Assembly: GCA_020205615.1 (NCBI GenBank)
Contig: CM035151.1
Location: 43,086,977 to 43,150,976, forward strand
Origin: Panax quinquefolius
Lineage: Eukaryota > Streptophyta > Magnoliopsida > Apiales > Araliaceae
DNA length: 64,000 nucleotides
Reading direction: 5' to 3'
Below, piece after piece: positions 32,699 through 44,542 of this stretch. Numbering within the stretch: position 1 is the first letter of the stretch; every line of letters begins with the position of its first letter. Both the position numbers and the translations under genes were made by a program. Below the pieces are notes generated by a model. The model did not search any database and was not told the origin of the DNA. It saw only the letters and a list, made by a program, of their open reading frames with translations.

Positions 32699-34564
32699 TG
32701 TAAGACCCCAACTTTTTATAAATGAAATTGAATTTCCTCTATTTATTATTTTAAAATAGTAATGGTTGATTTGATCAATGTGGTTAGTTATGGGTAAAAT
32801 GCGCAAATATTTTAAATAAGCAAGTGGTTATAAAATATTCATTGTTGTCGTGAAATATTTGTTTGGTCGTGGAATATTCTTCCTGTTGGGGAATATTCGT
32901 ACGACGGCGCAGCCTTTTGTGGGCCCCATAACGGAAAGCGATTGGATGAAAAAAATGACAAGTATGAGTTTTTATAAATAACGGCGTGGTTGTTACCGTT
33001 AACACTGTTGGAATACCCGGTGGTTAAAACACGATGTCTACGGTGTTGCATAGTAGCACGCAGTATTGCACCAATTATTGATTCTTACGTGAAGGCACTA
33101 CTCAATAATTGTTACGATAATTCTTATTCAATATTTTATTTTATTGATTCAATAATTTCTACGTTGATATTTTATATTATTGTTGTTTCAATAATTGTCA
33201 CTACACACGATAATTCCCATTATCGGATCAATAATTCATATTATTTTAATAATATTACTAGATAACATTCTTGGCAATGTCTAGAAAGTTACATCTAAGG
33301 AGAGGTTTGGTCACCTAATTCAGGCGCCCGAGAAGGAGAAATCCTTATTGGAAGCCCCCTCTTCACAGGAACAACCCGGTTGTCGATTATTGTGATTCTG
33401 TAATATTTTTTGTGAATAATTAATTATTGATTTATATGATAAAGAAAATATTTATTTATGTGGATATTAATTGAGGAATTTTTAGAAAAGTGACAATTGT
33501 TGAAAATTGATATTTTATCTTTTCTAATAAAATAATTTATTATTATATTATAATAATATAATAATGCTGATATTCTTACAATGAATGTGTGATATATGAA
33601 TAAATGAGGAGGAAGAGTATTTTTGATACAAAAATTGTTTAACACATGTTTTGTGTGTTGGTGGGCCCCATTTTGTGACTGAAATTGGATTATAGCCCGT
33701 AAAATCGTCCGTATGTGGATTTCGGTCAATTTCTGCTTAGAATTTGGAAAAACTTAAACTTACAAAGTTGTAGAGAATTGAATTTCCTATGGAATGGACA
33801 TAAGATTCGAATTTTTCTGATAAAAGGGCTATTTATTATGAATTATTGAAGTTCCAGAATAATTGATTTTTGAGGTTTTAATTATTTTTTTATGAAAAAC
33901 ATTTTTTATGATGGGTGGGCCCCACTTGTTGTTAAGCATGTTGAATTCAGAATTTCAAAGTGGGCGTAGGAATTTTAAAAATAATAATAATATTTTATTA
34001 AATTTTCTGCTTTGGTGTTCTAAGCAATTTCCTATAAATAAGGTGCTTAGGTTAGAATTAAAAATCACACCAGAAACTGAAGTTTTCTCTCTCTATATTA
34101 TCGAGCGTATTATTGTGATTATTTTGATACTTTGAGTGTTTCTATACGGTGCAAGTATCTTTTAGCGTTATATTCGATATTCAGCCAGAAGTACTATTCT
34201 TTTGAGGTAAGGGATGTTATTTTCTTCGTAAATGATATTATTTCTTTCAATATCATTATGCCGAAATATTGATATGAATATTATTGTGGAATTTCAACCT
34301 TTTTGTGTCGGGGTTACTATTCACGTATACGACACTATTCACCAAAAAATAAAATTTTTTTCTTTTTATCCAAGGTCTCTATTATGGTTACTATCTTTGA
34401 TTGTATCCATGTTTTGATCTTTATTTTGAATTCTGCTTCAAAATTGGTTATTATGGAGTATTTTTGAACTTGCATAAACTGTAGTACGAATCCCTAATAT
34501 TTGTCCTTTTGTCTCACTGGATTCATTTTCTTTAAGATATTTTTCATCATCCTCAATCCTAAAT
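32699..34564 (+). repeat. Solo Tekay-type LTR in D, first part
   Basis: Starts TGTAAGACCCCAAC and carries the conserved U3 block (33285-33385) and a TATA-like CCTATAAATAAGG near 34033. It is interrupted at 34564/34565 by C; it resumes at 43822 and ends at 44542. ATCTA flanks the whole (32694-32698 and 44543-44547). No internal region is present, so it is a solo LTR. Confidence 0.93.
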
Positions 34565-37025
34565 TGTGAGACCCCAGATTTTATCAATAAAGATTTAAAT
34601 TTTGTCGAAATAATTTTTTAATATTATGGTGTGAATTTAAGATAATATTATAGTTGTGGGTAGTATTTATAAATTTTGCAAAGTATGCAAGTGGTTATAT
34701 TATATTCGATTGGTGGGGAATATTAGGTTTAGCAGGGGAATATTTCGCAATAACTACTCAATCATTGGTGGACCCCCACAATGTAATTATTCGGATTGAG
34801 AAAAGCGACAAAAATATTTTATTGAAATAACGGCGGAAGTTTTACTGGTTGATCTTGTTGAACTACTTCGGTAGTAAAAAAATGCGATGTCACGTGTGGT
34901 TGCATACTAGCATTGCGGTATTGATTATTGATGCTTATGTGAGAAGTCACTCGGTTTGATTCCATTATTGTCGATTAATAATATGAATTATTATAGCGAT
35001 AATGACGTTTTGTTTTATTCGTATTATTAGCGTAATAAAAAGCGAAACATCTTTTATATAAAGCAGAATACTTTATTAAAGTTATTACATAAATAGAATA
35101 TATTATATTTTATTATGCATAGTGTTGCATAGTATTTTGCATATAGTGTTGCATAGTGTTTGCATAGTAAAATGTTTTTATATAAATAGAATATATTATA
35201 TTTTATTTAAAAGATTTTGCTTTAAATATGGACCGTCGATTAAAGTAAATCAATACTGGACCGATTCATGGATTAATTACTATGCATTCTATTTTCCTAT
35301 AAATAGAAGCTCATTCCTTCATTATTTTCTTACGAATTCTTTGAAACTCTAGAGAGAAATTATAGAGAGAAGTTATAGAGAAAATCTATAGAGAGAAAGA
35401 AGAAGAGTATGATACGGTACTTCACTACTTTGATATCTAGTGTCTTTTACGGTAAGGGGGTATTATTTGTTGTACTAGTAAAGGGTGTTATTCTTTCTTA
35501 TTCATGAAGAGAACTTACATTATTCCATTCATTATTATTACATTGGAATAACTTTTGTATATCTGTGACATACCCTATACTTAGTGAAATCCCTCTGTTA
35601 TTCCATTCTTTATCATTACATTGAATAACTTTGATATCTGTGGCATACCCTATACATAATCTGAATCGTGGTTTACCCTATACTTGGTGACATTCTTCTA
35701 TTTATTACATTGGAACATCACATGTACATGTGTTTTACACCGGACTGGTTAAAATCTTTTTATTATTATTCTGTTGGAACATCACATGCATGTGTTTTTA
35801 CAGGACTGGTTCCGTGTTTCTTTATCATTACTGTTGGAATATCCCTATCGTGTGTTTTACAGGATCTGGATCCATCTTTATTATTACTGTTGGAACATCC
35901 AGTCGATTGTGAATTTCACGACCTGGTTCCGTTATTATTATTCTGTTGGAATAACACATACATCTGAAATCTGCCGCATGCATGGTGATTTCCTTTGTTA
36001 TTCCATTCTTTATTATACCCGGTTGGTTAAAACTTTGACTTTATACTCCATGAAATTAGTAGAATATCCTTGATATTTGCGTTTCATCCGATATCTTTTC
36101 ATGGAAATATTCTTACGATCATTCTTGAATTTTACTACAAAAGCGGTATCTTGTTGACAATTTGGGCGTTATTAATTCACGGATAAAATAATTCTTGAAC
36201 TTGTTTTATTGAATTATTATGTCATTGTCATCATCCTCATGTTATATTATGTTATCTTTGGCTTACGTGCATAGATGAACTAAGTATGATTATGACCGAG
36301 GATCATTCGGTATAATCATGGCTTGTTATAAATGATGTGATAAAAGTCCTCGGTGGCACGTGTAATGCGTTGATGGATAGTTTTTGGTATGATTATGACC
36401 GGGGGTGATTCGGTATAGTCATAACCATTGATAATTTGATGAAAATCCTTGGCCGTAGTAATACGGGGATGATTAGATATTGTGGTTTATTCATTAAAAT
36501 TTGAGTCTCGGCTGATAAAAATTGATGAAAACCTTTTAAAACCTAAAAGATAGTAGACTTTATTTTCTACTTGACTCTTTTAATGGATTGCATATTCAGC
36601 TGCAGATTAAACCGGTTGTCTATTGTATTTTATCGGTTTAACATTGTTGAAGGCTAATGATAATTTATTACGCATTATCTTAGTCATAATATTTCTTCTT
36701 TGGGCTAGTTGAGCTCACCCTTTCTTTTCTTTATTCTCTCTTGAAATGAGAATATAAATTTGGGACGAGTCGGGGAGCGGAGTAATGGTCGAGAGGATAG
36801 CATTAGTAGTCCTCACTATTAATACGTGAAATAGTGTGATAATAGTTGTAATGAGGACTCCTTTTGAGTTTGTATAATATCTAGTAGACAATATTTGTAT
36901 TCAAACTCACGTTTATGTCATATTATTACCACAGCAGTTATATTAGTAAGTTTGTATTTGAATTTATGTACCATGTAAGTGGCGACCCAAGATGGGTGGC
37001 GTATACCTAATTTTGGGGCGTCATG
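34565..37025 (+). repeat. C 5' LTR
   Basis: Starts TGTGAGACCCCAG. TATA-like CCTATAAATAG near 35300 is followed by GAGAGAAATTATAGAGAGAAG. Repeated TGGAACATCAC/GTGTTTTACAGG units (35700-35960) give several short shadow reading frames. Hairpin-forming pairs ATGATTATGACC / GGTATAATCAT lie at 36286-36319 and again about 36390-36425. It lacks the U3 block conserved in the other Tekay-type LTRs. The right end reads GGGGCGTCATG where GGGGCRTCACA is expected. Confidence 0.92.
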
Positions 37026-37029
37026 CGGT

Positions 37030-37040
37030 TGGTATCGAGC
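37030..37040 (+). other. C primer-binding site, one base short
   Basis: TGGTATCGAGC against the usual TGGTATCAGAGC: the A of CAG is missing. TK5 shows the equivalent loss in the same motif. See the finding on CAG/CTG errors. Confidence 0.8.
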
Positions 37041-37212
37041 TTAGGGATATGATCCACTGGCTAAGATGTGAGAATAGTACTAGGAGGGGAGAGGGGGAAT
37101 ACCTTCGCTAGTATGACCTACCTAAGTTTATTTGGTATTTGATTGGTCGACGAGAGTATAGTGATAATATGTTGCATGTCAATTAACCCTTATTTTGTGG
37201 CGGTGTTTGAAA

Positions 37213-38378
37213 ATGGCATCCGAGAATGTTGAGAATAGCAATGGAGCCACGAGGTGTTGATTCTCCACGGATCAATAATCGGGACAATGTGCAGCAGGAT
37301 GGCGATAATCCTCTTCATAAACAACAACACCGATCAATTGATGAAACGACGCGGTATGTTTAAAAGGTTTTAGAATTAATTCATGCAACATCGGTGAAAG
37401 CGACTCTGTCCAAAAGCGTAGGTGGAAACACGGAAAACTCTCGGCGGTCACCGCTAAACAATTCAAGGAGCTGGGACCACCGGAGTTTAAGGGAGAGCCA
37501 AAACCACTTGGCGGAAGCATGGATAAATGATTACCAAGATATTTGATGTCTTGGGATGCTCGAGGAGCAAAAGGTTCTTTTGCCGCCTTTTATGTTTGAG
37601 GAGGCGATTCTTTGGTGGGAATCGGTAAAAGCGTACTCAACTTTCTTTGTCTTGAAGATATCTTGGGAGAAGTTCGGGGAGTCATTCAACGACAAATACT
37701 TTCCGAAAGTATTCGCCACATGAAGGAGGTGGAGTTTATCAAGTTGGAACAAAACAATATGGCCCGAGTGTCGCAATACGAGGCAAAATTTGCGGAGTTA
37801 TCACGGTTTTTCGTCCCACTTGGTGGATAATGAGAGAGAATGGCGCGAATGTTTTTAAGAGGTTTGAAGCGGAGATACGTCAACATCTTATTTCTCATAA
37901 ACTGTGTTTTTATTCGGATGTTGTAAATAGGGCTCGATTAGTGGGGCGCGATAACGAGTCAGCCTAACTAAAAAGAAGCGGTGGCAAAATTATAATACCG
38001 GCGAGAGTAGTCATCGAGCGGTGACAACAAGCGTGGAGGGAATCAGCGGGCGGATATGGTAACCACGCCGGTGGTAATCGGGGCCAAAATAATAAGAATG
38101 GACATTTCAAGAAAAGGAGATTCAACAATGATGGAAAGGCGTCGAAGACCAAAGACTGTTGTTAAGGAAGGAGAAGGACCACCTATTATATGCTTCAAAT
38201 GCGAAGGAGAGGGACACATCGGTCGAAGCTGCGCCATGTCAGTCAAAGCATGTTATAATTGTGGAAGAGAAGGTCACTTAGCTCGATTCTATCATTTACC
38301 GAAGACAAATTCAACTAGGATGGAGGCACCAAAGGCTGTCCCAGACAAACCAAAGCCGGTAGTTTAAGAGAGAGCGTT
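37213..38378 (+). pseudogene. C gag, degraded
   Basis: Start ATGGCATCCGAGAATGTTG (37213), homologous to the TK1 gag start. Fragments in several frames: FKELGPPEFKG, SIRHMKEVEFIKLEQNNM, SQYEAKFAELSRF (37612-37830), and zinc knuckles at 38056-38367: CFKCEGEGHIGRSC (intact) and CYNCGREGHLARFY (last Cys changed to Tyr). Frameshifts are frequent and many sit at CAG/CTG-like sites, so part of the damage may be assembly error. Confidence 0.85.
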
Positions 38379-38388
38379 TTTTTTTCTC

Positions 38389-38754
38389 GTGACGAGGAAC
38401 CTGAATAAAATTATCACGGGTAAGTTAATCATAAGCTCTTGCGAAGTCTATACCGTGTTAGATACCAGTTCTACCCACTCTTTTATTTCACCTAGTTGTG
38501 TTCAACGTTTGAATTTGACTCCGAAGAAGTTAAACTTTGACTTATTGGTTGAAACTTCGTTAGTAGGAGCCTTCGTTACCGCTACTATTTTTAAATCTTG
38601 TTTAATTCAAATAAACATTTTCACGTTACCTGTCGATCTTATCTTTTTGAAAATATTTGCCTTTGATGTGATTTTTGGAATCAATTGGTTAGCTACTCAT
38701 CATGCTTTTCGTAAGGTTGTTAGCTTTTATATTTATAACAACCACATTACCTAA
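38389..38754 (+). pseudogene. C aspartic protease
   Basis: 121 open codons: [32 protein letters not shown], where the catalytic DTG reads DTS, then TLPVDLIFLKIFAFDVIFGINWLATHHAFRK (FGINWL for the usual LGIDWL). The frame ends after the domain. Two active-site region changes suggest it is inactive. It is followed by the non-pol segment 38805-38995. Confidence 0.85.
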
Positions 38755-38804
38755 TTCAAAGTAACCAAACCCTAAAGTTAATCATTGTCATATCAAGCCA
38801 TAAG

Positions 38805-39000
38805 TAAAGAGCCCCGAACCTTTCGTTGTTGACTTCCTTGTGTGGAATGCACCGAAGCCAGACTTTCTGTAGGCAACATCGTGAATGAAGATGGCAAGTT
38901 TATAGGTATCATTGTGAGGTGCTATCTAGGTTAAGGGATAGAAGTCACAGTTGGTATCAATGTGATGTACTATCCAAGTCTTGGATGAGAGTCACAGTTT
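38805..39000 (+). other. Non-pol segment shared with TK5, with a tandem repeat at its end
   Basis: TTGACTTCCTTGTGTGGAAT, CACCGAAGCCAGACTTTCTG and ATAGGTATCATTGTGAG are matched, on the opposite strand, in TK5 at about 54893-55035. In C the last part (ATAGGTATCATTGTG...AGTCACAGTTG) is repeated almost at once as TATCAATGTGATGT...GAGTCACAG (38907-39000). In C it lies between the protease and the LNxIS start of RT; in TK5 it lies further on, within RT. I recognise no gene in it. Confidence 0.65.
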
Positions 39001-39115
39001 TGAATGATATTTCTATTATTAATAAATTTCCTGGCGTATTCTTGAAGACTTCTTAGCCTACTTAGAGCGTGAAATCGAATTTTGTATTAACCCCAGTACA
39101 AAAACCCATTTCTTA
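39001..39115 (+). pseudogene. C RT N-terminal stub
   Basis: Reads NDISIINKFPGVF, then REIEFCINPSTKPIS after a frameshift, equivalent to [17 protein letters not shown] and [13 protein letters not shown] of TK1. Everything beyond (palm, RNase H, integrase) is missing. Confidence 0.7.
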
Positions 39116-40300
39116 AACCCTCAAATATTTCTTCAACTAAAAGGATGCATTTACGTGGATTATGATGAAAGTCATAATAAAAGCATTGGACTAATGAAAA
39201 TCATGGGTATACGTGGTATTAGTAAGTGTTATGATGAGTTATGTTGGTTAGTATGTGAAAACATGAAAGTTTCTTAGAAATCACAAAGAGTTAAAAATCA
39301 GATTTTGGTGAAAAACGTAACATGAAATTCAATTGACCATATCTCCTATTATATTTTGAATTTTTGAGTGTGGTAAAGTCCTAGAATTAGATCTATGAGT
39401 TACCTAACTAATCCAAGTGGAATTACTGGAAAAGGTGTTGTAGATTTTTTGTGTGGACTGATTTTAGCAAAGGAGTGCAAAGCTGCAAAATCAAGAAAAA
39501 AGTTGCTGCCATGATTTTAGAGGGCTGTTTCGGCCACTTAAATTATGAGAAAAATTCTGGACTTTTGGGACATGAAAGTATATGGTATAAAGTACCTCCT
39601 GTCCAAAAATGAGCTCATTCTGACTTAAAATGAGCAAGTTATGACTATTTCAATATTTAGGTTTTTCCGACGAAAAAAGCTATAACTGGAGTTTTATAAC
39701 TCCGATGACCATGAAATTTAAACTGGAGGTTCACATTAACATGTGTAAAGTCCTGCCAAGATTTGGGAATTTTTGGAGTTAAACTTGAGGTAGCTAATTT
39801 CTTAAGGAATTAATTAGAAATTAATTTTTGAAAAATAGTAAATGAATTTTAAAAATTCCGAGAAAAATATATTTTCATTATGGGACTATATTATGCTAAA
39901 TCCCAGAAAATAAATATTTTTGGGACTGATTTGGTATTTTTCATGAAAATAGTTTAATTCTGAACATATGAGTTAAATATGTTATGTGAAGTAACAAAGT
40001 TGAAAATAGGATTTTATGGCTAGAGGATCCTATATAGAGTATATGCATATTTTTTGATGAGGATTTGATAATTGGTGATGATATCTTATGAGTATGGCAT
40101 TTTAAATGATTAAATGCATTATATGGTAAAGCGTAAACAATTGAGATAAATTGTTTATAAATTTAAGAAGTGATTAAAATATTGTTGTAATATTAATGAT
40201 ATTAGATTATGAGATTATTAAGTGATTGATAACATGGGGATATTCTTGAATCTGGATAAATTATATTATAAATGTTTAATATTTATCCTTTATCTCATTT
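39116..40300 (+). other. AT-rich filler in C, no gene recognised
   Basis: No protein family is visible on either strand. The style resembles plant LTR U3 sequence, with phrases such as GAGCAAGTTATGACTATTTC and ACTCCGATGACCATGAAAT, but I cannot match it to another LTR in this window. It sits where RT, RNase H and integrase should be. Confidence 0.6.
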
Positions 40301-41304
40301 GATTGATTCTTTATATCATTATCCTCATGTTTATATTATGTTGAAAGTCATCGTGGGCTGTAGTACATAGATGGACTTGGTATGATTATGACCGAGGGAT
40401 TGTTTAGGGTATAATCATAATAGTAATTGAAAACACGATTATCTTTGGTAGTAGTGCATGGATAATTTGTGGTCGTGATACTAATGAATACACGATTATC
40501 TTTGGTAGTAGAGTCATGGATAATTCGTGGTCGTGATACTAATGAATACACGATTATCTTTGGCCATAGTGCATGGATAATTTGTGGTCGTGATACTAAT
40601 GAATACACGATTATCTTTGGTAGTAGTGCATGGATAATTTGTGGTCGTGATACTAATGAATACACGATTATCTTTGCACGTAGTGCATGGATAATTCGTG
40701 GTCGTGATCTTAATGAATACGATTATCTTTGGTAGTAGTGCATGGATAATTTGTGGTCGTGATCTTAATGAATACACAATTATCTTTGGCCGTGGTGCAT
40801 GGATAATTTGTGGTCGTGATACTAATGAATACACGATTATCTTTGGCCGTAGTGCATGGATAATTTGTGGTCGTGATACTAATGAATACACGATTATCTT
40901 TGGCCGTAGTGTATGGATAATTCGTGGTCGTGATACTAATGAATATCCTTGGCCTGTAGTGCAGGGATGATTCGATGATATGAATTAATTATTGAAATTT
41001 GAGTCTCAAAGAATGAAATATTAATTCACGGATGTGGTAAAAGTCATCTTTAGTAGTAGTGCATTGATAGACTTGGTATGATTATGACCAAGGATTATTG
41101 GTATAATCACGATCAGATTGAAAACACGAATATCCTTGGCGTTGGTGCATGGATAATTCGTGGTCGTGATACTATTAAGTCATGCGTCTCAAAGATTATT
41201 GGTTTTCTGATTGTATATCTTTGGCCTGTAGTGCAAAGATGAATTGATATCTTTAGCCGGATTGCGAAGATGAATTTAATATTTTTTAATGATAATGGTA
41301 TTCA
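40301..41304 (+). repeat. LTR-like R/U5 segment in C with ~57-bp tandem array
   Basis: The region resembles the hairpin-rich part of the C LTR (compare 36230-36480): CATCCTCATG then TATATTATGTT, then GTATGATTATGACCGAGG. Within it, 40441-40965 holds about nine head-to-tail units of 55-58 bp, core ATCTTTGGTAGTAGTGCATGG then ATAATTTGTGGTCGTGATAC. A diverged unit follows at about 41135-41185. Because 57 is a multiple of three, repetitive open frames occur on both strands (40348-40891 and 40469-40970); they are artefacts. Confidence 0.85.
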
Positions 41305-41377
41305 AGGTATCCTCACCTCTTATCATACCAGGTACGTACCCTAATTTCGAGGGCGAAATTCCATAAGGAGGGGAGAT
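41305..41377 (+). pseudogene. C pol tail and polypurine tract
   Basis: AGGTATCCTCACCTCTTATC through CGAGGGCGAAATTCCATAAG is homologous to the last codons of TK1 pol (RYPHLFETPG...NFEDEIS, 63925-63985) but out of frame. The purine tract ATAAGGAGGGGAGAT precedes the 3' LTR. Confidence 0.85.
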
Positions 41378-43821
41378 TGTGAGACCCCAGATTTTATCAA
41401 TAAAGATTTAAATTTTGTCGAAATAATTTTTTAATATTATGGTGTGAATTTAAGATAATATTATAGTTGTGGGTAGTATTTATAAATTTTGCAAAGTATG
41501 TAAGTGGTTATATTATATTCGATTGGTCGGGAATATTCGATTTAGCGGGGAATATTCGTACAACTACTCAATCATTGGTGGACCCTAACAATGTAATTAT
41601 TGTCGGATTGAGAAAGCGACAAAATATTTTATTGAAATAACGGCGGAAGTTTTCTTTGTTGATCTTTGTTGAACTACTCGGTAGTAGTAAAAAATGCGAT
41701 GTCGTGTGGTTGCATACTAGCTTTGCGGTATTGATTATTGATGCTTATGTGAGAAGTCACTCGGTTTGATTCCATTATTGTCGATTAATAATATGAATTA
41801 TTATAAGCGATAATGACGCGTTTTGTTTTATTCAGTATTATTAACGTAATAAAAGCGAAACATCTTTATATAAAAGCAGAATACTTTATTAAAGTTATTC
41901 TATAAATAGAATATATTATATTTTATTATGCATAGTGTTTGCATAGTATTTTGCATAGTGTTGCATAGTGTTTGCATAGTAAAATGTTTTTATATAAATA
42001 GAATATATTATATTTTATTTAAAAGATTTTGCTTTTAAATATATGGACCGCCGATTAAAGTAAATCAATCTGGATAATTCATGGATTAATTACTATGCAT
42101 TCTATTTTCCTATAAATAGAAGCTCATTCCTTCATTATTTTCTTACGAATTCTTTGAAACTCAGAGAGAAATTATAGAGAGAAGCTATAGAGAAAATCTA
42201 TAGTAGAGAAAGAAGAAGAGTATTACGGTACTTCACTACTTTGATATCCGGTGTCTTTTACGGTGAAGGGGTATTATTTGTTGTACCGTAAGGGGTGTTA
42301 TTCTTTCTTATTCATGAAGAGAACTTACATTATTCCATTCATTATTATTACATTGGAATAACTTTTGTATCTGCCAGCATACCCTATACTTAGTGAAATC
42401 CTCCTGTTATTCCATTCTTTATCATTTTGTTGGAATAACTTTTACGCTGCATGACATACCCTATACATAATATGTATATCGTGGTTTACCCTATACTTGG
42501 TGACATTCTTCTATTATTACATTGGAACATCACATGCATGTGTTTTACAGGACTGGTTTAAAATCTTTATTATTATTACGTTGGAACATCTTATGCATGT
42601 GTTTTACAGGACACGGTAAAATCTTTATCATTACCGTTGGAATATCCTATCGTGTGTTTTACAGGATCCGGTTCCATCTTTATTATTACATTGGAACATC
42701 CTGTACGGTGAATTTCACGACTGGTTAAGATTATTATTATTACATTGGAATAACTTTATGCATCGGGCAATCTACCGCATGCATGGTGATTTCTTTGTTA
42801 TTCCATTCTTTATTATACCCGGTTGGTTAAAACTTTGACTTCTATACTCCATGAAATTAGTAGAATATCCTTGATATTTGCGTTTCATCCAAATATCTTT
42901 TCATGGAAATATTCTTACGATCATTCTTGAATTTTACTCTACAAAACAAAAGTATCTTGTTGACAATTTGGACGTTACTAATTCACGGATAAAATAATTC
43001 TTGAACTTGTTTTATTGAATTATTATGTCATTGTCATCATCCTCATGTTATATTATGTTATCTTTGGCTTACGTGCATAGATGAACTAAGTATGATTATG
43101 ACCGAGGATCATTCGGTATAATCATGGCTTGTTATAAATGATGTGATAAAAGTCCTCGGTGGCTTTTGTAATGCGATGATGGATAGTTTTGGTATGATTA
43201 TGACCGGGGGTGATTCGGTATAGTCATAACCATTGATAATTTGATGAAAATCCTTGGCCGTAGTACGAGGATGATTAGATATTGTGGTTTATTCATTAAA
43301 GTTTGAGTCTCACTTATAACAATGATGATGAAAACCTTTTAAAACCTAAAAGATAGTAGACTTTATTTTCTACTTGACTCTTTTAATGGATTGTGATATT
43401 CCGCTGCAGCTTAAACCTGGTTGTCTATTGTATTTTATCGGTTTAACATTGTTGAAGGCTAATGATAATTTATTCGCATTATCTTAGTAATATTTCTTCT
43501 TGGGCTAGTTGAGCTCACCCTTTCTTTCACTTTATTCTCTTGAAATGAGAATATATTTGGGACGAGTCGGGGAGCGGAGTAATGGTCCGAGAGGATAGCA
43601 TTAGTAGTCCTCACTATTACGTGAAATAGTGTGATAATAGTTGTAATGAGGACTCCTTTTGAGTTTGTATAATATCTAGTAGACAATATTTGTATTCAAA
43701 CTCACGGTTTATGTCGTATCAGTATACCTGCAGTTATATTAGTAAGTTTGTATTTGAATTTATGTACCATGAAAGTGGCGACCCAAGATGGGTGACGTAT
43801 ACCTAATTTTGGGGCATCACA
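41378..43821 (+). repeat. C 3' LTR
   Basis: Starts TGTGAGACCCCAG and ends GGGGCATCACA. It aligns with 34565-37025 along its full length; differences are mostly short indels and clustered changes rather than scattered transitions. TATA-like CCTATAAATAG near 42112. Confidence 0.93.
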
Positions 43822-44542
43822 TAAATGATGATATTCTTGAATAACTTTGGCTTAAAAGTGCAAAGATGAATGATTAAGCGATGAATATATTTGGGTCGTA
43901 GTAGTCAAAAGATGAATAGGTGTTGAGATGAACATGACCAATCGATGAATATCTTTGGCCTGTAGTGCAAAGATGAATATTTGATTCAAGATGTATATTT
44001 ATTGATGTTACAGGGATAAAATATTGATGATGGACTTTTAAATCTTAGAAGATAGTAGAATTCATTCTCTACTTGACTCTTCTAATGGATTGTTGTTTCC
44101 GCTGTAGTTGTTGATCTAAAACTTGTTGTCTATTATATTCTATCAGATTTTTCCCTATTGAAGACTAATGATAAATTGTTGTATATTATCTTAGTCATAA
44201 TATTCTTTACTGGACTAGTTGAGCTCACCCTTTTCCTTTTTGTTCCATTTTTCTTCTCAGGAGGTGAGAATTTAGCAAGAACTAGCTGGGGTATAGAGTG
44301 ATGATTCTAAAAAGTTGTTTTAGCAGTCCTCACTATTTTTGTAAAATAGTGTATCAATAATTATAATGAGGACTCCTTTTGAGTTTGTATACTGTCTATT
44401 AGACAATATTTGTATTTAAACTCATAGTATATGTGTTATCGTATTTTGCACGACAATTGTATTAATGAAGTTATATTTATTTCTGTACCATGTATTTGGT
44501 GACTCAGAATGGGTGACGTAAACCTATTTTGGGGGCGTCACA
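43822..44542 (+). repeat. Solo Tekay-type LTR in D, second part
   Basis: Resumes with TAAATGATGATATTC, matching TK1's LTR at 48882 onward, includes an ATCTTTG/CAAAGAT hairpin, and ends GGGGGCGTCACA at 44542, followed by the ATCTA duplication. Confidence 0.93.

Larger units (their letters stand above)
34565..43821 (+). mobile_element. Element C: deletion-derived Tekay-type element
   Basis: LTRs at 34565-37025 and 41378-43821, TAAAT duplication at both ends (34560-34564 and 43822-43826), primer site 37030-37040 and polypurine tract before 41378. The empty site is visible in TK1's own LTR at 48880-48886. The interior has gag and protease remnants, almost no RT and no integrase; about 2.2 kb of AT-rich, LTR-like and tandem-repeat sequence stands in place of pol, followed by the last 60 bp of pol. 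It is therefore non-autonomous. Confidence 0.93.

Noticed and set aside
35668..36073. Three overlapping frames rich in hydrophobic residues, membrane-protein-like
   Set aside because: Produced by repeated TGGAACATCAC / TTTTACAGG units in the C LTR; the homologous stretch in the other LTR (42522-42728) reads differently.
40441..40965. Regularly spaced repeats resembling a CRISPR array
   Set aside because: Whole units repeat head to tail with no unique spacers, in a plant retroelement; no cas genes.
40348..40970. Repetitive open frames on both strands (YSLVSRPQIIHA and NEYTIIFGRSAWIICGRD repeats) that look like a repeat protein
   Set aside because: They come from a ~57-bp tandem repeat whose length is a multiple of three; open on both strands, no start context, inside a retroelement.
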